From contig CAWGTL010000010.1 of NCBI GenBank assembly GCA_963825505.1, positions 166,489-230,488 of the forward strand: DNA of 64,000 nucleotides, given 5' to 3'. Below are positions 9,488-18,976 of the stretch, in pieces. Position numbers and translations under genes: made by a program. A model generated the notes under the pieces. The model was not told the DNA's origin, did no database searches, and saw only the letters and a list, made by a program, of their open reading frames with translations. Every line of letters begins with the position of its first letter. Positions within the stretch are counted from its first letter, which is position 1. This DNA comes from JBBQSN01 sp963825505 (GTDB lineage: Bacteria > Actinomycetota > Actinomycetes > Actinomycetales > CAWJMD01).

Positions 9488-10708
9488 TCAGAGGTTGGCG
9501 CGCCGGTGGAGCACCACGTCACGCCCGCCGGTGAGCTCGTTCACCAGCGGCGCGAACGGCCGGGCGTACCGGAGCAGCTCGACGGCGGGGGCGGCGCCGG
9601 TGGTGCGCAGCAGCTCCAGCCCGGCGTCGTCCGGCAGCCGCACGACGTCGCCGACGCGCTCGCGGTCGAGCACCCCCGGCGTCTCCACCCGGGTCCCGTC
9701 CTCGCGGTTCCGCAGCGCCCCGCCGGCCGTCGCCGAGCCGATCCCCTCGTGCACGCCGCCGGGCCCACCGCCGCCGCCACCTCCACCGCCGAGCGCCTCG
9801 AGGCCCGTGGGTGCGCCGAGGTCGGCCTCGTCGCCGAGGGTGCGACGGGCACGTCGACCCGGGCTCAGGGCCTCGCGCAGCCGCGAGCCCGCGGAGGCGC
9901 CGGAGGCCTGCTGCGGCACGAGCCCGCGGGTCGTGGTCGGTGTCGCCTCGCCCCCCACCTTCCGCGTGAGCGTGACGTCGAGCGCGGCACCGCCGAGCCG
10001 CTGGTCGGCGACGCCGGACGAGCGCTCGACGGACACCTCGAGGTCGGTGCCGACCCAGTCGCCCAACCACGCCTCGAGGGGCGCCCCGGCGTATGGCTCG
10101 TACCGCAGCGGCTGCGCGGGTGCGTCGCCGAACGAGGCCTGCCAGGTCGACTCGACGCTGAAGGTGAGCACGTAGTCGTAGCCGGAGTAGTCGGGGTCCT
10201 GCTTCTCGACGAAGGGCACCTCGACCGTCTGGTACTGCGTCTCGAGCGGGATCGCCGGGCACGCCACGACCTGCCGGGTGCGCAGCAGCTCGTCCTTCTT
10301 GTCCCACCGGACGAACCGGTCGACCACGGAGGTCACCACGTCGGCGACGGTCAGGACGACGGCTCCGGCGACGGGGTTGAGGGCGCCGACGCCGACGGCG
10401 ATGGCGAGGATCGCCTTGTCGATCTCCTCGCGGTTCTCGATCCAGCTGTCGTTCTCGTCGAGGTCCCAGGCCTGCAGGAGAAGGACGACCTCGCCGGTGT
10501 CGGCCCCGCCGTCGAAGACGACGGCGAGGTCGTCGGGGAACCGCCGTCTCTCGTAGTCGTTGATGCGCATCATCGGCATCACGATGCCCCTCGGGGCACC
10601 GTCGACCCAGACCGCACCGGCCACCGCGAGCTTGTCGGCGGAGTGCACCGACTCGGTGTCGCGGCAGTAGACGTCCTCGAGCGTCACCTTGATCCGGTAC
10701 TGCTGCAC
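9488..10708 (-). CDS. Conserved hypothetical protein with an N-terminal beta-rich domain and Gly-rich linker
   Basis: I do not recognise a named family. The GTG at 10708 follows GGAGG by 4 bases and gives 406 aa. The first ~130 residues (RIKVTLEDVYCRDTESVHSA...VVLLLQAWDLDEND) resemble the C2-like beta-sandwich found in uncharacterised proteins that start with similar acidic strands. A hydrophobic helix (about 107-135, AILAIAVGVGALNPVAGAVV) lies in the middle, then a second beta-rich part (YSGYDYVLTFSVE), a nine-glycine tract and a C-terminal domain ending VVLHRRANL. No signal peptide is visible. It sits 29 bases upstream of ligA's start on the same strand, but nothing links the functions. Confidence 0.7.
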   Translation of the reverse strand: MQQYRIKVTLEDVYCRDTESVHSADKLAVAGAVWVDGAPRGIVMPMMRINDYERRRFPDDLAVVFDGGADTGEVVLLLQAWDLDENDSWIENREEIDKAILAIAVGVGALNPVAGAVVLTVADVVTSVVDRFVRWDKKDELLRTRQVVACPAIPLETQYQTVEVPFVEKQDPDYSGYDYVLTFSVESTWQASFGDAPAQPLRYEPYAGAPLEAWLGDWVGTDLEVSVERSSGVADQRLGGAALDVTLTRKVGGEATPTTTRGLVPQQASGASAGSRLREALSPGRRARRTLGDEADLGAPTGLEALGGGGGGGGGPGGVHEGIGSATAGGALRNREDGTRVETPGVLDRERVGDVVRLPDDAGLELLRTTGAAPAVELLRYARPFAPLVNELTGGRDVVLHRRANL

Positions 10709-10802
10709 GACGCCTCCCTCGGGTCCGGGTCGGGAAGAGGGCGGAGAGCCGATCGATGCTACGCCTGCGGAGGCGGCCCGGACCAGAGCCCGGACGGAGC
10801 GA

Positions 10803-11825
10803 CTAGGCCGCGGCCACCTCGGCGAGCGCGCCCGCGAGCTCGACGGTGCGCACCGTGAGGGCACGTGCCTGGCGCGGCGTGCAGCCGGCCAGCCCGCAGG
10901 CGGGGGTGACGACCACGTCGGCGAGCAGGTCGGCGCCGAGCCCGACGTCGCGCCACGGACGGTGCAGCCGGTCGACCAGCTCGGTCGTGGCGGGCAGCTC
11001 GCCGGACGTGGGCACCAGACCCGCCCACAGCCGGGTGCCCGCCTCGACCGCGACGGCCACCGACTCCCAGCCGCGCGACCCGAGCAGGGAGGTGTCGAGG
11101 GCGACGGCGTCGACGCCCGCGGCCCGCAGCAGCCCGACCGGCACGTCCGGCGCGCAGCAGTGCGCCACCACCGTGGCGACGTCGGCGGCCCGCAGCCGCT
11201 CGACCACGCGGGTGAGCGCCGCCTCGACCACGACGGCCTCCACCGCGGACAGCTTCCCGAACCCGCTCACCGTGGGCAGGCCGCCCCTCAGCACCGCCGG
11301 CAGCGACGGCTCGTCGAGCTGCACCACGACCTCGGCGCCCGGCACCAGCCGCCGCACGTCGCCCACGTGCTGCGCCAGTCCCTCGGCCAGCGAGTCGACC
11401 AGGTCGCGGACGGCGCCGGGGTCGGTGACCACCCGCTCGCCGCGGGTGAGCGACACGGTGGCGGCGAGCGTCCACGGCCCGCAGGCCTGCACCTTGAGCG
11501 GACCGGACCAGCCGTCCGCCGCCTCGGCGAGCGAGTCGAGGTCGGCGTGCAGGAACGACCGGGCCCGCTCGAGGTCGCGTCCCGGCCGGTCCACGAACCG
11601 CCAGCCGCTGGGCTGCAGGTCGACCGGCATCTCGACGAGGAGGGCCGCCCCGCGCCCGGTGAGGTCGGCGCCGGGCCCGCGTCCGGGCAGCTCGGGCAGG
11701 TAGGGCATCCCCGGTGGTGCCCCGAGCTCGCCGATCACGGCCCTGGCCACCTCGAGCGGGTGGTCGCCCGGCTCGGCCGGCCACGACCCGATCCCGGTGG
11801 CGGCGGTCGGGCTCGGCTCGGTCAC
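10803..11825 (-). CDS. MetE-like cobalamin-independent methionine synthase family protein (C-terminal domain only)
   Basis: A 340-aa single-domain relative of the catalytic C-terminal half of MetE. The zinc-ligand pattern is recognisable: H-C in VVAHCCAPD and a C-terminal cysteine in TPACGLAGC, with an acidic QLDEPSLP strand. It lacks the N-terminal half of true MetE (about 750 aa), so methionine synthase activity is uncertain; short homologues of this type are common beside gatCAB or mnmA in actinobacteria. The GTG at 11825 is 6 bases after a TAGGTT box (11832-11837 on the complement), indicating a leaderless mRNA. It diverges from gatC with about 55 bases between starts. Confidence 0.85.
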   Translation of the reverse strand: MTEPSPTAATGIGSWPAEPGDHPLEVARAVIGELGAPPGMPYLPELPGRGPGADLTGRGAALLVEMPVDLQPSGWRFVDRPGRDLERARSFLHADLDSLAEAADGWSGPLKVQACGPWTLAATVSLTRGERVVTDPGAVRDLVDSLAEGLAQHVGDVRRLVPGAEVVVQLDEPSLPAVLRGGLPTVSGFGKLSAVEAVVVEAALTRVVERLRAADVATVVAHCCAPDVPVGLLRAAGVDAVALDTSLLGSRGWESVAVAVEAGTRLWAGLVPTSGELPATTELVDRLHRPWRDVGLGADLLADVVVTPACGLAGCTPRQARALTVRTVELAGALAEVAAA

Positions 11826-11880
11826 CGGGCAAACCTACGCGGGACGAACCGGGTCGACGGCCCTCACTAGACTCGCCGCC

Positions 11881-12180
11881 ATGTCCGCCCTCTCCACCGA
11901 CCAGGTCGCGCACCTGGCCCGGCTGGCCCGGATCGACCTCACGCAGGCCGAGCTGGAGCGCCTCGCCGGGCAGCTCGACCAGATCCTCGACGCCGTGGCC
12001 CGGGTCGAGCAGGCCGCCGGGGCCGACGTGCCCGCCACGTCGCACCCGCTGCCGCTCACCAACGTCTTCCGCGACGACGAGGTCCGCCCGTCGCTCGGCG
12101 CCGAGGCCGCTCTGTCCGGCGCCCCGGCGTCCGAGCAGGACCGGTTCCGCGTCCCGCGGATCCTGGAGGAGGAGCAGTGA
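11881..12180 (+). CDS. gatC: Asp-tRNA(Asn)/Glu-tRNA(Gln) amidotransferase subunit C
   Basis: The small stabilising subunit of the GatCAB complex that converts Glu-tRNA(Gln) (and Asp-tRNA(Asn)) to the amide form. 99 aa, typical length, with STDQVAHLARLARIDLTQAELE at the start and FRDDEVRPSL in the second half. The ATG at 11881 is 7 bases after a perfect TAGACT -10 box (11868-11873), so translation probably starts at the mRNA 5' end. It overlaps gatA by GTGA. The window also has a discriminating-type setting (gltX plus tRNA-Gln), consistent with indirect Gln-tRNA synthesis. Confidence 0.95.
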   Translation: MSALSTDQVAHLARLARIDLTQAELERLAGQLDQILDAVARVEQAAGADVPATSHPLPLTNVFRDDEVRPSLGAEAALSGAPASEQDRFRVPRILEEEQ

Positions 12181-13742
12181 CCGACTGGACCCGGCGCACC
12201 GCCGCGGAGCTGGGCGAGGCGATCGCCGCGGGGCAGACCACCAGCGAGGAGGTCACCACCGCCCACCTCGACCGGATCGCTGCGGTCGACGGCACCGTCG
12301 ACTCCGGCGTGCACGCCTTCCTGCACGTCGCCCGGGAGGAGGCGGTCGAGCGCGCCCGGGCGATCGACGAGCGGATCGCGGCCGGGGAGCGGATCGGCCC
12401 GCTCGCCGGCGTGCCCGTCGCGGTCAAGGACGTCGTCGCCACCCGGGGTCTGCCGACCACGGTCGGCTCGCGCATCCTCGAGGGCTGGGTGCCGCCGTAC
12501 GACGCCACCCTGGTCGCGCGGCTGAAGGAGGCCGGCCTCGTCGTCCTCGGCAAGACCAACATGGACGAGTTCGCGATGGGCTCGTCCACCGAGCACTCCG
12601 CCTACGGTCCCACCCGCAACCCGTGGGACCTCGGCCGGATCCCGGGCGGGTCCGGCGGCGGGTCGGCCGCGGCCGTCGCCGCGTTCGAGGCGCCGCTCGC
12701 GATCGGCACCGACACCGGCGGCTCGATCCGGCAGCCGGCGGCCGTCACCGGCACCGTCGGCGTCAAGCCCACCTACGGCGGGGTCTCGCGCTACGGGCTG
12801 GTCGCCCTCGCCTCCAGCCTCGACCAGGCCGGGCCGTGCACGCGGACGGTGCTCGACGCCGCGTTGCTGCACCAGGTCGTCGGCGGGCACGACCCGATGG
12901 ACTCCACCTCGCTGCTCGACCCGCTCGGCACCGACGCCGACGGCGCACCCATCTCGCTCGGGGCGCTGGTGACGGCCGCCCGCGAGGGCGCCCGGGCCGA
13001 CCTGTCCGGCGTCCGCGTCGGCGTGGTCCGCGAGCTCGGCGGCGAGGGCTACCAGCCCGGCGTCCGGGCCCGGTTCTCCGAGGCGGTCGACCTGCTCACC
13101 GGCGCCGGTGCCGAGGTGGTCGAGGTGTCCTGCCCGAACTTCGAGCACGCGCTCGCGGCCTACTACCTGATCCTGCCCAGCGAGGCGTCGTCCAACCTGG
13201 CCAGGTTCGATGCCATGCGGTACGGCCTGCGGGTCGAGCCCACCGACGGCGACGTCAACGCCGAGCGGGTCATGTCCGCTACTCGCGCAGCGGGTTTCGG
13301 CGACGAGGTGAAGCGCCGGATCATCCTCGGCACCTACGCCCTGTCGTCCGGGTACTACGACGCCTACTACGGCAGCGCGCAGAAGGTGCGCACGCTGGTG
13401 CAGCGCGACTTCCAGAGCGCCTTCGACCAGGTCGACGTGCTCGTGTCGCCCACCGCGCCCACCACGGCGTTCCGGTTCGGCGACAAGCTCGACGACCCGA
13501 TGGCGATGTACCTCAACGACGTCGCCACGATCCCGGCCAACCTGGCCGGCGTCCCCGGGCTCAGCCTGCCGAGCGGCCTGGCCGACGAGGACGGTCTCCC
13601 CGCCGGGATCCAGCTGCTGGCACCGGCCCGCGGCGACGCCCGGCTCTACCGGGTCGGCGCCGCGCTGGAGTCGCTGCTGACGGCGAGGTGGGGCGGCCCG
13701 CTGCTCGACCGCAGCCCCGACCTCGTGGAGGTTGCACGATGA
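12177..13742 (+). CDS. gatA: Asp-tRNA(Asn)/Glu-tRNA(Gln) amidotransferase subunit A
   Basis: Amidase subunit that releases ammonia from glutamine for tRNA-dependent amidation. 521 aa. The amidase-signature Ser-cisSer-Lys triad is visible: lysine in AGVPVAVKDVV, serines in the glycine/serine-rich IPGGSGGGSAAAVAA and the following GTDTGGSIRQPA. The GTG start overlaps gatC (GTGA) and its stop overlaps the gatB ATG (ATGA), so the three subunits are translationally coupled. Confidence 0.97.
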   Translation: MTDWTRRTAAELGEAIAAGQTTSEEVTTAHLDRIAAVDGTVDSGVHAFLHVAREEAVERARAIDERIAAGERIGPLAGVPVAVKDVVATRGLPTTVGSRILEGWVPPYDATLVARLKEAGLVVLGKTNMDEFAMGSSTEHSAYGPTRNPWDLGRIPGGSGGGSAAAVAAFEAPLAIGTDTGGSIRQPAAVTGTVGVKPTYGGVSRYGLVALASSLDQAGPCTRTVLDAALLHQVVGGHDPMDSTSLLDPLGTDADGAPISLGALVTAAREGARADLSGVRVGVVRELGGEGYQPGVRARFSEAVDLLTGAGAEVVEVSCPNFEHALAAYYLILPSEASSNLARFDAMRYGLRVEPTDGDVNAERVMSATRAAGFGDEVKRRIILGTYALSSGYYDAYYGSAQKVRTLVQRDFQSAFDQVDVLVSPTAPTTAFRFGDKLDDPMAMYLNDVATIPANLAGVPGLSLPSGLADEDGLPAGIQLLAPARGDARLYRVGAALESLLTARWGGPLLDRSPDLVEVAR

Positions 13743-15280
13743 GCGAGCCGACCGTCCTGTACGACGACGTCGTCGACCGCTACGACCCCGTCCTCGGCCT
13801 GGAGGTGCACGTCGAGCTGAGCACGGCGTCGAAGATGTTCTGCGGCTGCGCCACCGGCTTCGGGGGCGCGCCGAACTCCCAGGTCTGCCCGGTCTGCCTG
13901 GCGCTGCCCGGTGCCCTCCCGGCGCTCAACCGCACCGCGGTCGAGTCGGCGGCGCTCATCGGCCTGGCACTGGGGTGCCAGATCGCCCCGACCTGCCGGT
14001 TCGCGCGGAAGAACTACTTCTACCCGGACATGCCGAAGAACTTCCAGACCTCGCAGTACGACGAGCCGATCGCCCACGACGGCGAGCTCGAGATCGAGGT
14101 GCCGGCGTCCGAGCACGGCGAGGCGTTCACCTTCCGGGTCCCGATCGAGCGGGCCCACATGGAGGAGGACACCGGCAAGTCGCTGCACGTCGGCGGCGCC
14201 ACCGGCCGCATCCACGGCGCCGAGTACTCGCTGGTCGACTACAACCGCGCCGGCATCCCCCTGATCGAGATCGTCACCAAGCCGATCGAGGGGACGGGCC
14301 ACCGCGCGCCCGAGGTCGCCAAGGCGTTCGTCGGGGCCCTGCGCGACATCCTGCGCGGGCTCGGCGTCTCCGACGTGCGGATGGAGCAGGGCTCGCTGCG
14401 CTGCGACGCCAACGTCTCGTTGCGCGCGAAGGTCGGCGAGCCCACGAGCGCCGAGCAGCACGCGGTCCCCCTCGGCACCCGCTCGGAGACCAAGAACGTC
14501 AACTCGCTGCGCAGCGTCGAGCGGGCGGTCCGGTACGAGATGACCCGGCACGCCGCGCGGCTCGACGCCGGGCAGCGGGTCGTGCAGGAGACCCGGCACT
14601 GGCACGAGGACACCGGCGTCACGACGTCGGGCCGGTCCAAGGAGCAGGCCGAGGACTACCGCTACTTCCCCGAGCCGGACCTCGTGCCGATCGAGTGCAC
14701 CCCCGAGTGGGTCGACGCCCTGCGCTCGCGGCTGCCGGAGGCACCGACGGTGCGCCGGGCCCGCTGGGCCGCCGACTGGGGCCTCACCGACCTCGAGCTG
14801 CGCGACGTCGTCAACGCCGGCGCGGGCGAGCTGATCGAGGCGACGGTGGCCGCAGGGGCCACGCCGGCCGCGGCCCGCAAGTGGTGGATGGGCGACCTGG
14901 CCCGTCGCGCCAACGCCACCGGCACCGAGCTCGCGGCCCTGCCGGTGACCCCGGACCAGGTGGCCGGGCTGGCCGGCCTCGTCGCCTCCGGACGGCTCAA
15001 CGACAGCCTGGCCCGCCAGGTGCTCGACGGCGTCCTGGAGGGGGAGGGGTCGCCGGAGCAGGTCGCCACCACCCGCGGGCTCGAGGTCGTCAGCGACGAC
15101 GGCGCCCTCGGCGAGGCGGTCGACGACGCGATCGCCGCCAACCCGGACATCGCGGACAAGATCCGCGCCGGCAAGCACGCCGCGGCCGGTGCCCTGATCG
15201 GGGCCGTGATGAAGCAGATGCGTGGTCAGGCCGACGCCGCCCGTGTCCGGGAGATGGTGCTGGAGCGGCTCGGCGGGTGA
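13739..15280 (+). CDS. gatB: Asp-tRNA(Asn)/Glu-tRNA(Gln) amidotransferase subunit B
   Basis: The tRNA-binding and kinase subunit of GatCAB; it phosphorylates the misacylated Glu or Asp before transamidation. 513 aa. It contains GLEVHVELST, the paired cysteines FCGCATGF and VCPVCLALPGALP of the zinc site, RKNYFYPDMPKNFQTSQ, and the C-terminal tail domain with DKIRAGKHAAAGALIGAVMK. It begins inside the gatA stop (ATGA). The stop is followed by a short gap and an unrelated GGDEF-EAL gene. Confidence 0.97.
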   Translation: MSEPTVLYDDVVDRYDPVLGLEVHVELSTASKMFCGCATGFGGAPNSQVCPVCLALPGALPALNRTAVESAALIGLALGCQIAPTCRFARKNYFYPDMPKNFQTSQYDEPIAHDGELEIEVPASEHGEAFTFRVPIERAHMEEDTGKSLHVGGATGRIHGAEYSLVDYNRAGIPLIEIVTKPIEGTGHRAPEVAKAFVGALRDILRGLGVSDVRMEQGSLRCDANVSLRAKVGEPTSAEQHAVPLGTRSETKNVNSLRSVERAVRYEMTRHAARLDAGQRVVQETRHWHEDTGVTTSGRSKEQAEDYRYFPEPDLVPIECTPEWVDALRSRLPEAPTVRRARWAADWGLTDLELRDVVNAGAGELIEATVAAGATPAAARKWWMGDLARRANATGTELAALPVTPDQVAGLAGLVASGRLNDSLARQVLDGVLEGEGSPEQVATTRGLEVVSDDGALGEAVDDAIAANPDIADKIRAGKHAAAGALIGAVMKQMRGQADAARVREMVLERLGG

Positions 15281-15359
15281 GCGCGGTGGTGCGAAAGGGT
15301 GAGACGGGTCACCCGATCCGCTCAATCAGCCGGGGGCCCGACCGGCCGATACAGCAGGC

Positions 15360-17714
15360 ATGGTCGGCGACAGGGCGTTCCTCGCCGCGCGACGAGGTCA
15401 CCTCGTCCCGCTCGCGGGTGTGCCTCTGGCCGCCGCCGCCCTGGTGCTCCGCGGCGCCGTGGAGGGCGAGCCGTACGCCCTGACCTCGGCCCTGGCGCTG
15501 GCAGGCTGCATCGCCGTGCTCGGTGGGGCCGCCGTGGCCGCGCTGGGCATCCGGTCCAGCGGTCTGCAGTGGTTCCGCATCCTGCTCGGGGCGGCCGCGA
15601 TCGTCTTCGGCACCGGCCAGCTGCTGGTCGCCTGGCAGGTCCAGGGCGGCCACCCGGGGTACCCGACGTGGGGCGACCTGGTCTCCGGGTTCGCGGTGGT
15701 CCCGGCCGTGCTCGGCATCGCGCTGGTCCCGCGCCGGACCCGCGAGGCCGGCCGCGCGCTGCGCCTGGTGCTCGAGGGCCTGATGATGGGCAGCGCCGCC
15801 GGGCTGCTGCTGTGGCGCACGGTGCTGATGGACGTGGTCGACACGCCCGACGTCGAGCTCAGCTCGCTCGCGATGCTCGTGCTCGAGATCGTCGTCGCCT
15901 CGATCGCCGTCATCGCCGCCGTCCGCGAGCTCGACCGCGGGCTGGTGCTGCTGGCCGGCGGCTTCTCCCTCTACACCGTCTTCGACGTGGTCGCGGTCCA
16001 CGCGGTCCTGCAGGGCCGGCCGTGGCCGTTCGTGAGCGCCCTGGCCGGCTGCGTGGTCTGGCCCTTCATCATCGCGGGTCTGAGCACGATCAGCGCCAGA
16101 CCGCGCGAGATGCCCGAGCGCCGGCTCCCCGGTGCGGAGACCCGGCGGCAGGTCGTCGTGGGCGGCGCGTCCACGCTGATGCTCCTGGTGGCGCTGGTCT
16201 CGTTCGTCGACTCGCCGGGGCTCGACACCACCGGCCTGGTGCTCTCGATCGTCTTCGTCGTCGCCTTCGGCGCGTGCGAGCTCGTGCGCGCGCAGCAGAA
16301 CCGTCGCCTGCTCGAGCGGCTCGCGGGACTCGCCGGTCGCGACCCGCTCACCGGCGTGCGCAACCGACGTGCGCTGTCCGAGCGCCTGGACGAGCTCGCC
16401 GGGGGGCGGCCGTCGTCGCGGTCGAGCGACAGCGGCTGGTGGTTCCTCACCCTCGACCTGGACGGGTTCAAGGACGTCAACGACATGCTCGGCCACGAGA
16501 CCGGCGACCTGGTGCTCCAGCTGGTCGCCAAGGCGCTCGAGGACCACGTGGGCAACGACGGTGCCGACGTCTTCCGCCTCGGTGGCGACGAGTTCGGGGT
16601 CCTGGCCTCCGGCACCGAGACCGAGGTGCGGGAGCTGGCCGAGTCGCTGCTCGTGGCGGTCTCGCGCAGCGTGCGCGGCGCCCCGGGCGTCGCGCGCCTC
16701 GACGTCTCGGTGAGCATCGGCGCCGACCGGCTCCGGCTCGGCACCGGCACCCGCGCCACCCAGGTGGGCATCGCGGCCTCCGGACAGGCGATGCGCCAGG
16801 CCAAGCGGGACGGGCGCGGCCGCGTCGTCGTGTTCAGCGAGCCGCTCGCCGCCCGCAGCCGCCGCCGCCAGCTGATGGAGCGCCAGCTGCGCGACACCAT
16901 CGCGGCAGGAGGCGTCGACGTGCACTTCCAGCCGGTCTACGACGTGTGGACGGGCTACCTCACCGGCGTCGAGGCGCTGGCCCGCTGGAACGACCCCGTC
17001 CTCGGCGACGTCAGCCCGGGCGAGTTCATCGAGGTCGCGGAGGAGTCGGGCCTCATCGGCGAGATGGGCCAGCAGATCATGCGCAAGGCGCTGCGGCTGA
17101 TGGTGGGCTGCGGCGGCGTGGGCCGCGGCGTCCGGGTCGCGGTCAACGTCTCGACGATCCAGCTGCGCGACCCGTCCTTCGTCGGCTTCGTCAAGCAGGC
17201 GCTCGTGGAGGTCGGCGTCGAGCCGGCCACGCTCGTGCTCGAGGTGACCGAGTCGGTCTTCGTCCGCCCGGACGACCCGGCCGTGCAGTCGATCACGCGT
17301 CTGGCCGAGCACGGGTGCACCGTCGCCATGGACGACTTCGGCTCGGGCTACTCCTCGCTCGGGTACCTCAGCCGGCTGCCCGTGAAGATCCTCAAGGCCG
17401 ACATGTCGCTGACGCGGCAGCTGCACGAGCCGCGGACGCTCGCGATCGGGCGGACCATCGTCCAGCTGGCGGCGGGTCTCGGCCTCGACGTCGTCTTCGA
17501 GGGCGTCGCCACCCCGCAGCAGGAGGCCCTCGTGCGCGGCCTCGGCGCCCAGTACGTGCAGGGCTGGTTGTACGCCCGGGCGATGCCCGTCGAGGAGCTC
17601 GTCGCCGAGATGGACCGCAGCTGCGCCCCTCTGCCCGGCGGGACCACCGCGCTGCCCGCCGCTCCGCGCCCCCGGCGCCCGGCCGACGGCCAGCGCTGGG
17701 CCAGCGCCGGCTGA
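15360..17714 (+). CDS. Membrane GGDEF-EAL protein with one altered EAL motif
   Basis: A 784-aa membrane protein. About 310 N-terminal residues contain some nine hydrophobic segments. A GGDEF domain (DPLTGVRNRR, RLGGDEFGVLA near residue 408) and an EAL domain (VEALARW near 537, NVSTIQL, EVTES, DDFGSGYSS) follow. The usual EGVET reads EGVAT here, so the second glutamate of that loop is alanine; the effect on phosphodiesterase activity is unclear. A Pro/Arg-rich tail ends the protein. It is the second such protein in 10 kb and differs in its sensor region from the one at 5.1-7.2 kb. No clear ribosome-binding site precedes the ATG. Confidence 0.88.
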   Translation: MVGDRAFLAARRGHLVPLAGVPLAAAALVLRGAVEGEPYALTSALALAGCIAVLGGAAVAALGIRSSGLQWFRILLGAAAIVFGTGQLLVAWQVQGGHPGYPTWGDLVSGFAVVPAVLGIALVPRRTREAGRALRLVLEGLMMGSAAGLLLWRTVLMDVVDTPDVELSSLAMLVLEIVVASIAVIAAVRELDRGLVLLAGGFSLYTVFDVVAVHAVLQGRPWPFVSALAGCVVWPFIIAGLSTISARPREMPERRLPGAETRRQVVVGGASTLMLLVALVSFVDSPGLDTTGLVLSIVFVVAFGACELVRAQQNRRLLERLAGLAGRDPLTGVRNRRALSERLDELAGGRPSSRSSDSGWWFLTLDLDGFKDVNDMLGHETGDLVLQLVAKALEDHVGNDGADVFRLGGDEFGVLASGTETEVRELAESLLVAVSRSVRGAPGVARLDVSVSIGADRLRLGTGTRATQVGIAASGQAMRQAKRDGRGRVVVFSEPLAARSRRRQLMERQLRDTIAAGGVDVHFQPVYDVWTGYLTGVEALARWNDPVLGDVSPGEFIEVAEESGLIGEMGQQIMRKALRLMVGCGGVGRGVRVAVNVSTIQLRDPSFVGFVKQALVEVGVEPATLVLEVTESVFVRPDDPAVQSITRLAEHGCTVAMDDFGSGYSSLGYLSRLPVKILKADMSLTRQLHEPRTLAIGRTIVQLAAGLGLDVVFEGVATPQQEALVRGLGAQYVQGWLYARAMPVEELVAEMDRSCAPLPGGTTALPAAPRPRRPADGQRWASAG

Positions 17715-17718
17715 GCGC

Positions 17719-18949
17719 TCACCCCAGCGGGAACCGCACCACCCGGTCGTCGCCGTCGCGCGGCGCGCGGCCCACGTTGTTGGTCAGCACCAGCAGCGAC
17801 GGCTCGTCGGCGGTGAGGTCGACCAGGACGTCGCGCAGGCGGCCGAGCTCGCCGGTGGCGTAGGCCTGCGGCGCGCCGAGCACCGCGGGGCCGTCGATCA
17901 GCGGCAGGCGCCAGAGCCGTTCGCCGCGCAGCGCCGCCACGTAGACCGCGTCGGCCGTCACCGCCAGCCCGGACGGGGACGCCTCGTCGGTGCCCCAGGT
18001 GACGAGCGGGTCGACGTAGTCGGGGTCACCGCCCGCGCCCTCGACGACGGGCCACCCGTAGTTCGCCCCGGGCTCGATCAGGTTCACCTCGTCGAAGGTG
18101 TTCTGGCCGAACTCGCTGGCGAACATCCGCCCCTGGGCGTCCCAGCCCACGCCCTGCACGTTGCGGTGCCCGGAGGACCAGACGGGCGAGCCCTCGACCG
18201 GGTTGCCCGGGGCCGGGTCGCCCTCGGGCGTCAGGCGCAGGATCTTGCCGCCGACGCTCGCGAGGTCCTGCGACAGGTCGGTGTCGCCGGCGTCTCCGGT
18301 GGTGACGTAGAGCATGTCGTCCGGCCCGAAGGCGAGCCGCCCGCCGTTGTGCCGGGTCGACGCCGGGATCGCGGTGAGCAGCGGCTCGGGCGTCCCGAGC
18401 GCGAGCGAGGACGGCGGCGAGCCGGTGAGGAGCATCCGCACGACCTGGTTCGAGGGCGAGCCCTGGCCGCCGACGGTCTGGTACGCGTACACCCACGTGC
18501 TCCCGGCGTCCTCGCGCAGCGCCAGGCCGAGCAGCCCGCCCTCGCCGAGCGGCGTGGTGCCGGGGACCCTGCCGTCCGCCGTCGGAGGTGGCGACGGGCG
18601 AGGCCGTGCCGTCGACCGCGAGGTGCAGCACGGTCGCCTGGTCGCGCAGCGAGAGCAGCCAGCCCCGGCCGGCACCGTCCTCGGCCGGCGGGAGCGGCAC
18701 CAGGCTCCACGGCAGCGGCAGGCCGGTGGTCAGCGCCTCCGGGGTACCGGGCACGCCGCTGGGCAGCGGCGTGGCGCCGGTCGTGGTGCTCGTCGAGGCG
18801 GAGGGCTGCGTCGTCGTGGCGGTGGCCGTGGGGGTCACGCCCGTCCCCACCCGGTCCGGGCCGGCCGACGTGCAGCCGGCGACCAGGCCGGCGGCCGTGC
18901 CCGCAGCGAGGAGCAGCACCGCGGCGGGTCGGACGCGGGGCGGGGGCAC
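17719..18949 (-). pseudogene. Lipoprotein PQQ-type glucose/sorbosone dehydrogenase, one-base frameshift
   Basis: Soluble aldose dehydrogenase-like six-bladed propeller anchored as a lipoprotein. The GTG at 18949 opens a signal peptide with lipobox LVAGC, followed by a Ser/Thr-rich spacer. The propeller shows HNGGRLAFGPD, GHRNVQG and GANYGWPVVEG, hallmarks of the sorbosone dehydrogenase family. An extra G near 18586 (GACGGCGGAC where GACGGCGAC fits) breaks the frame between the N-terminal part and LGEGGLLGLAL; corrected length is about 409 aa. The start lies 6 bases after CAGACT on the complement. It is divergent from the dehydrogenase at 18977, and the two share an intergenic region of 27 bases. 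Confidence 0.8.
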
Positions 18950-18976
18950 CCGGCCAGTCTGAGGCACGATGTGCGG

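Noticed and set aside
10803..11825. Full methionine synthase MetE
   Set aside because: Only about half the length of MetE; the N-terminal domain is absent and no adjacent remnant of it is seen.
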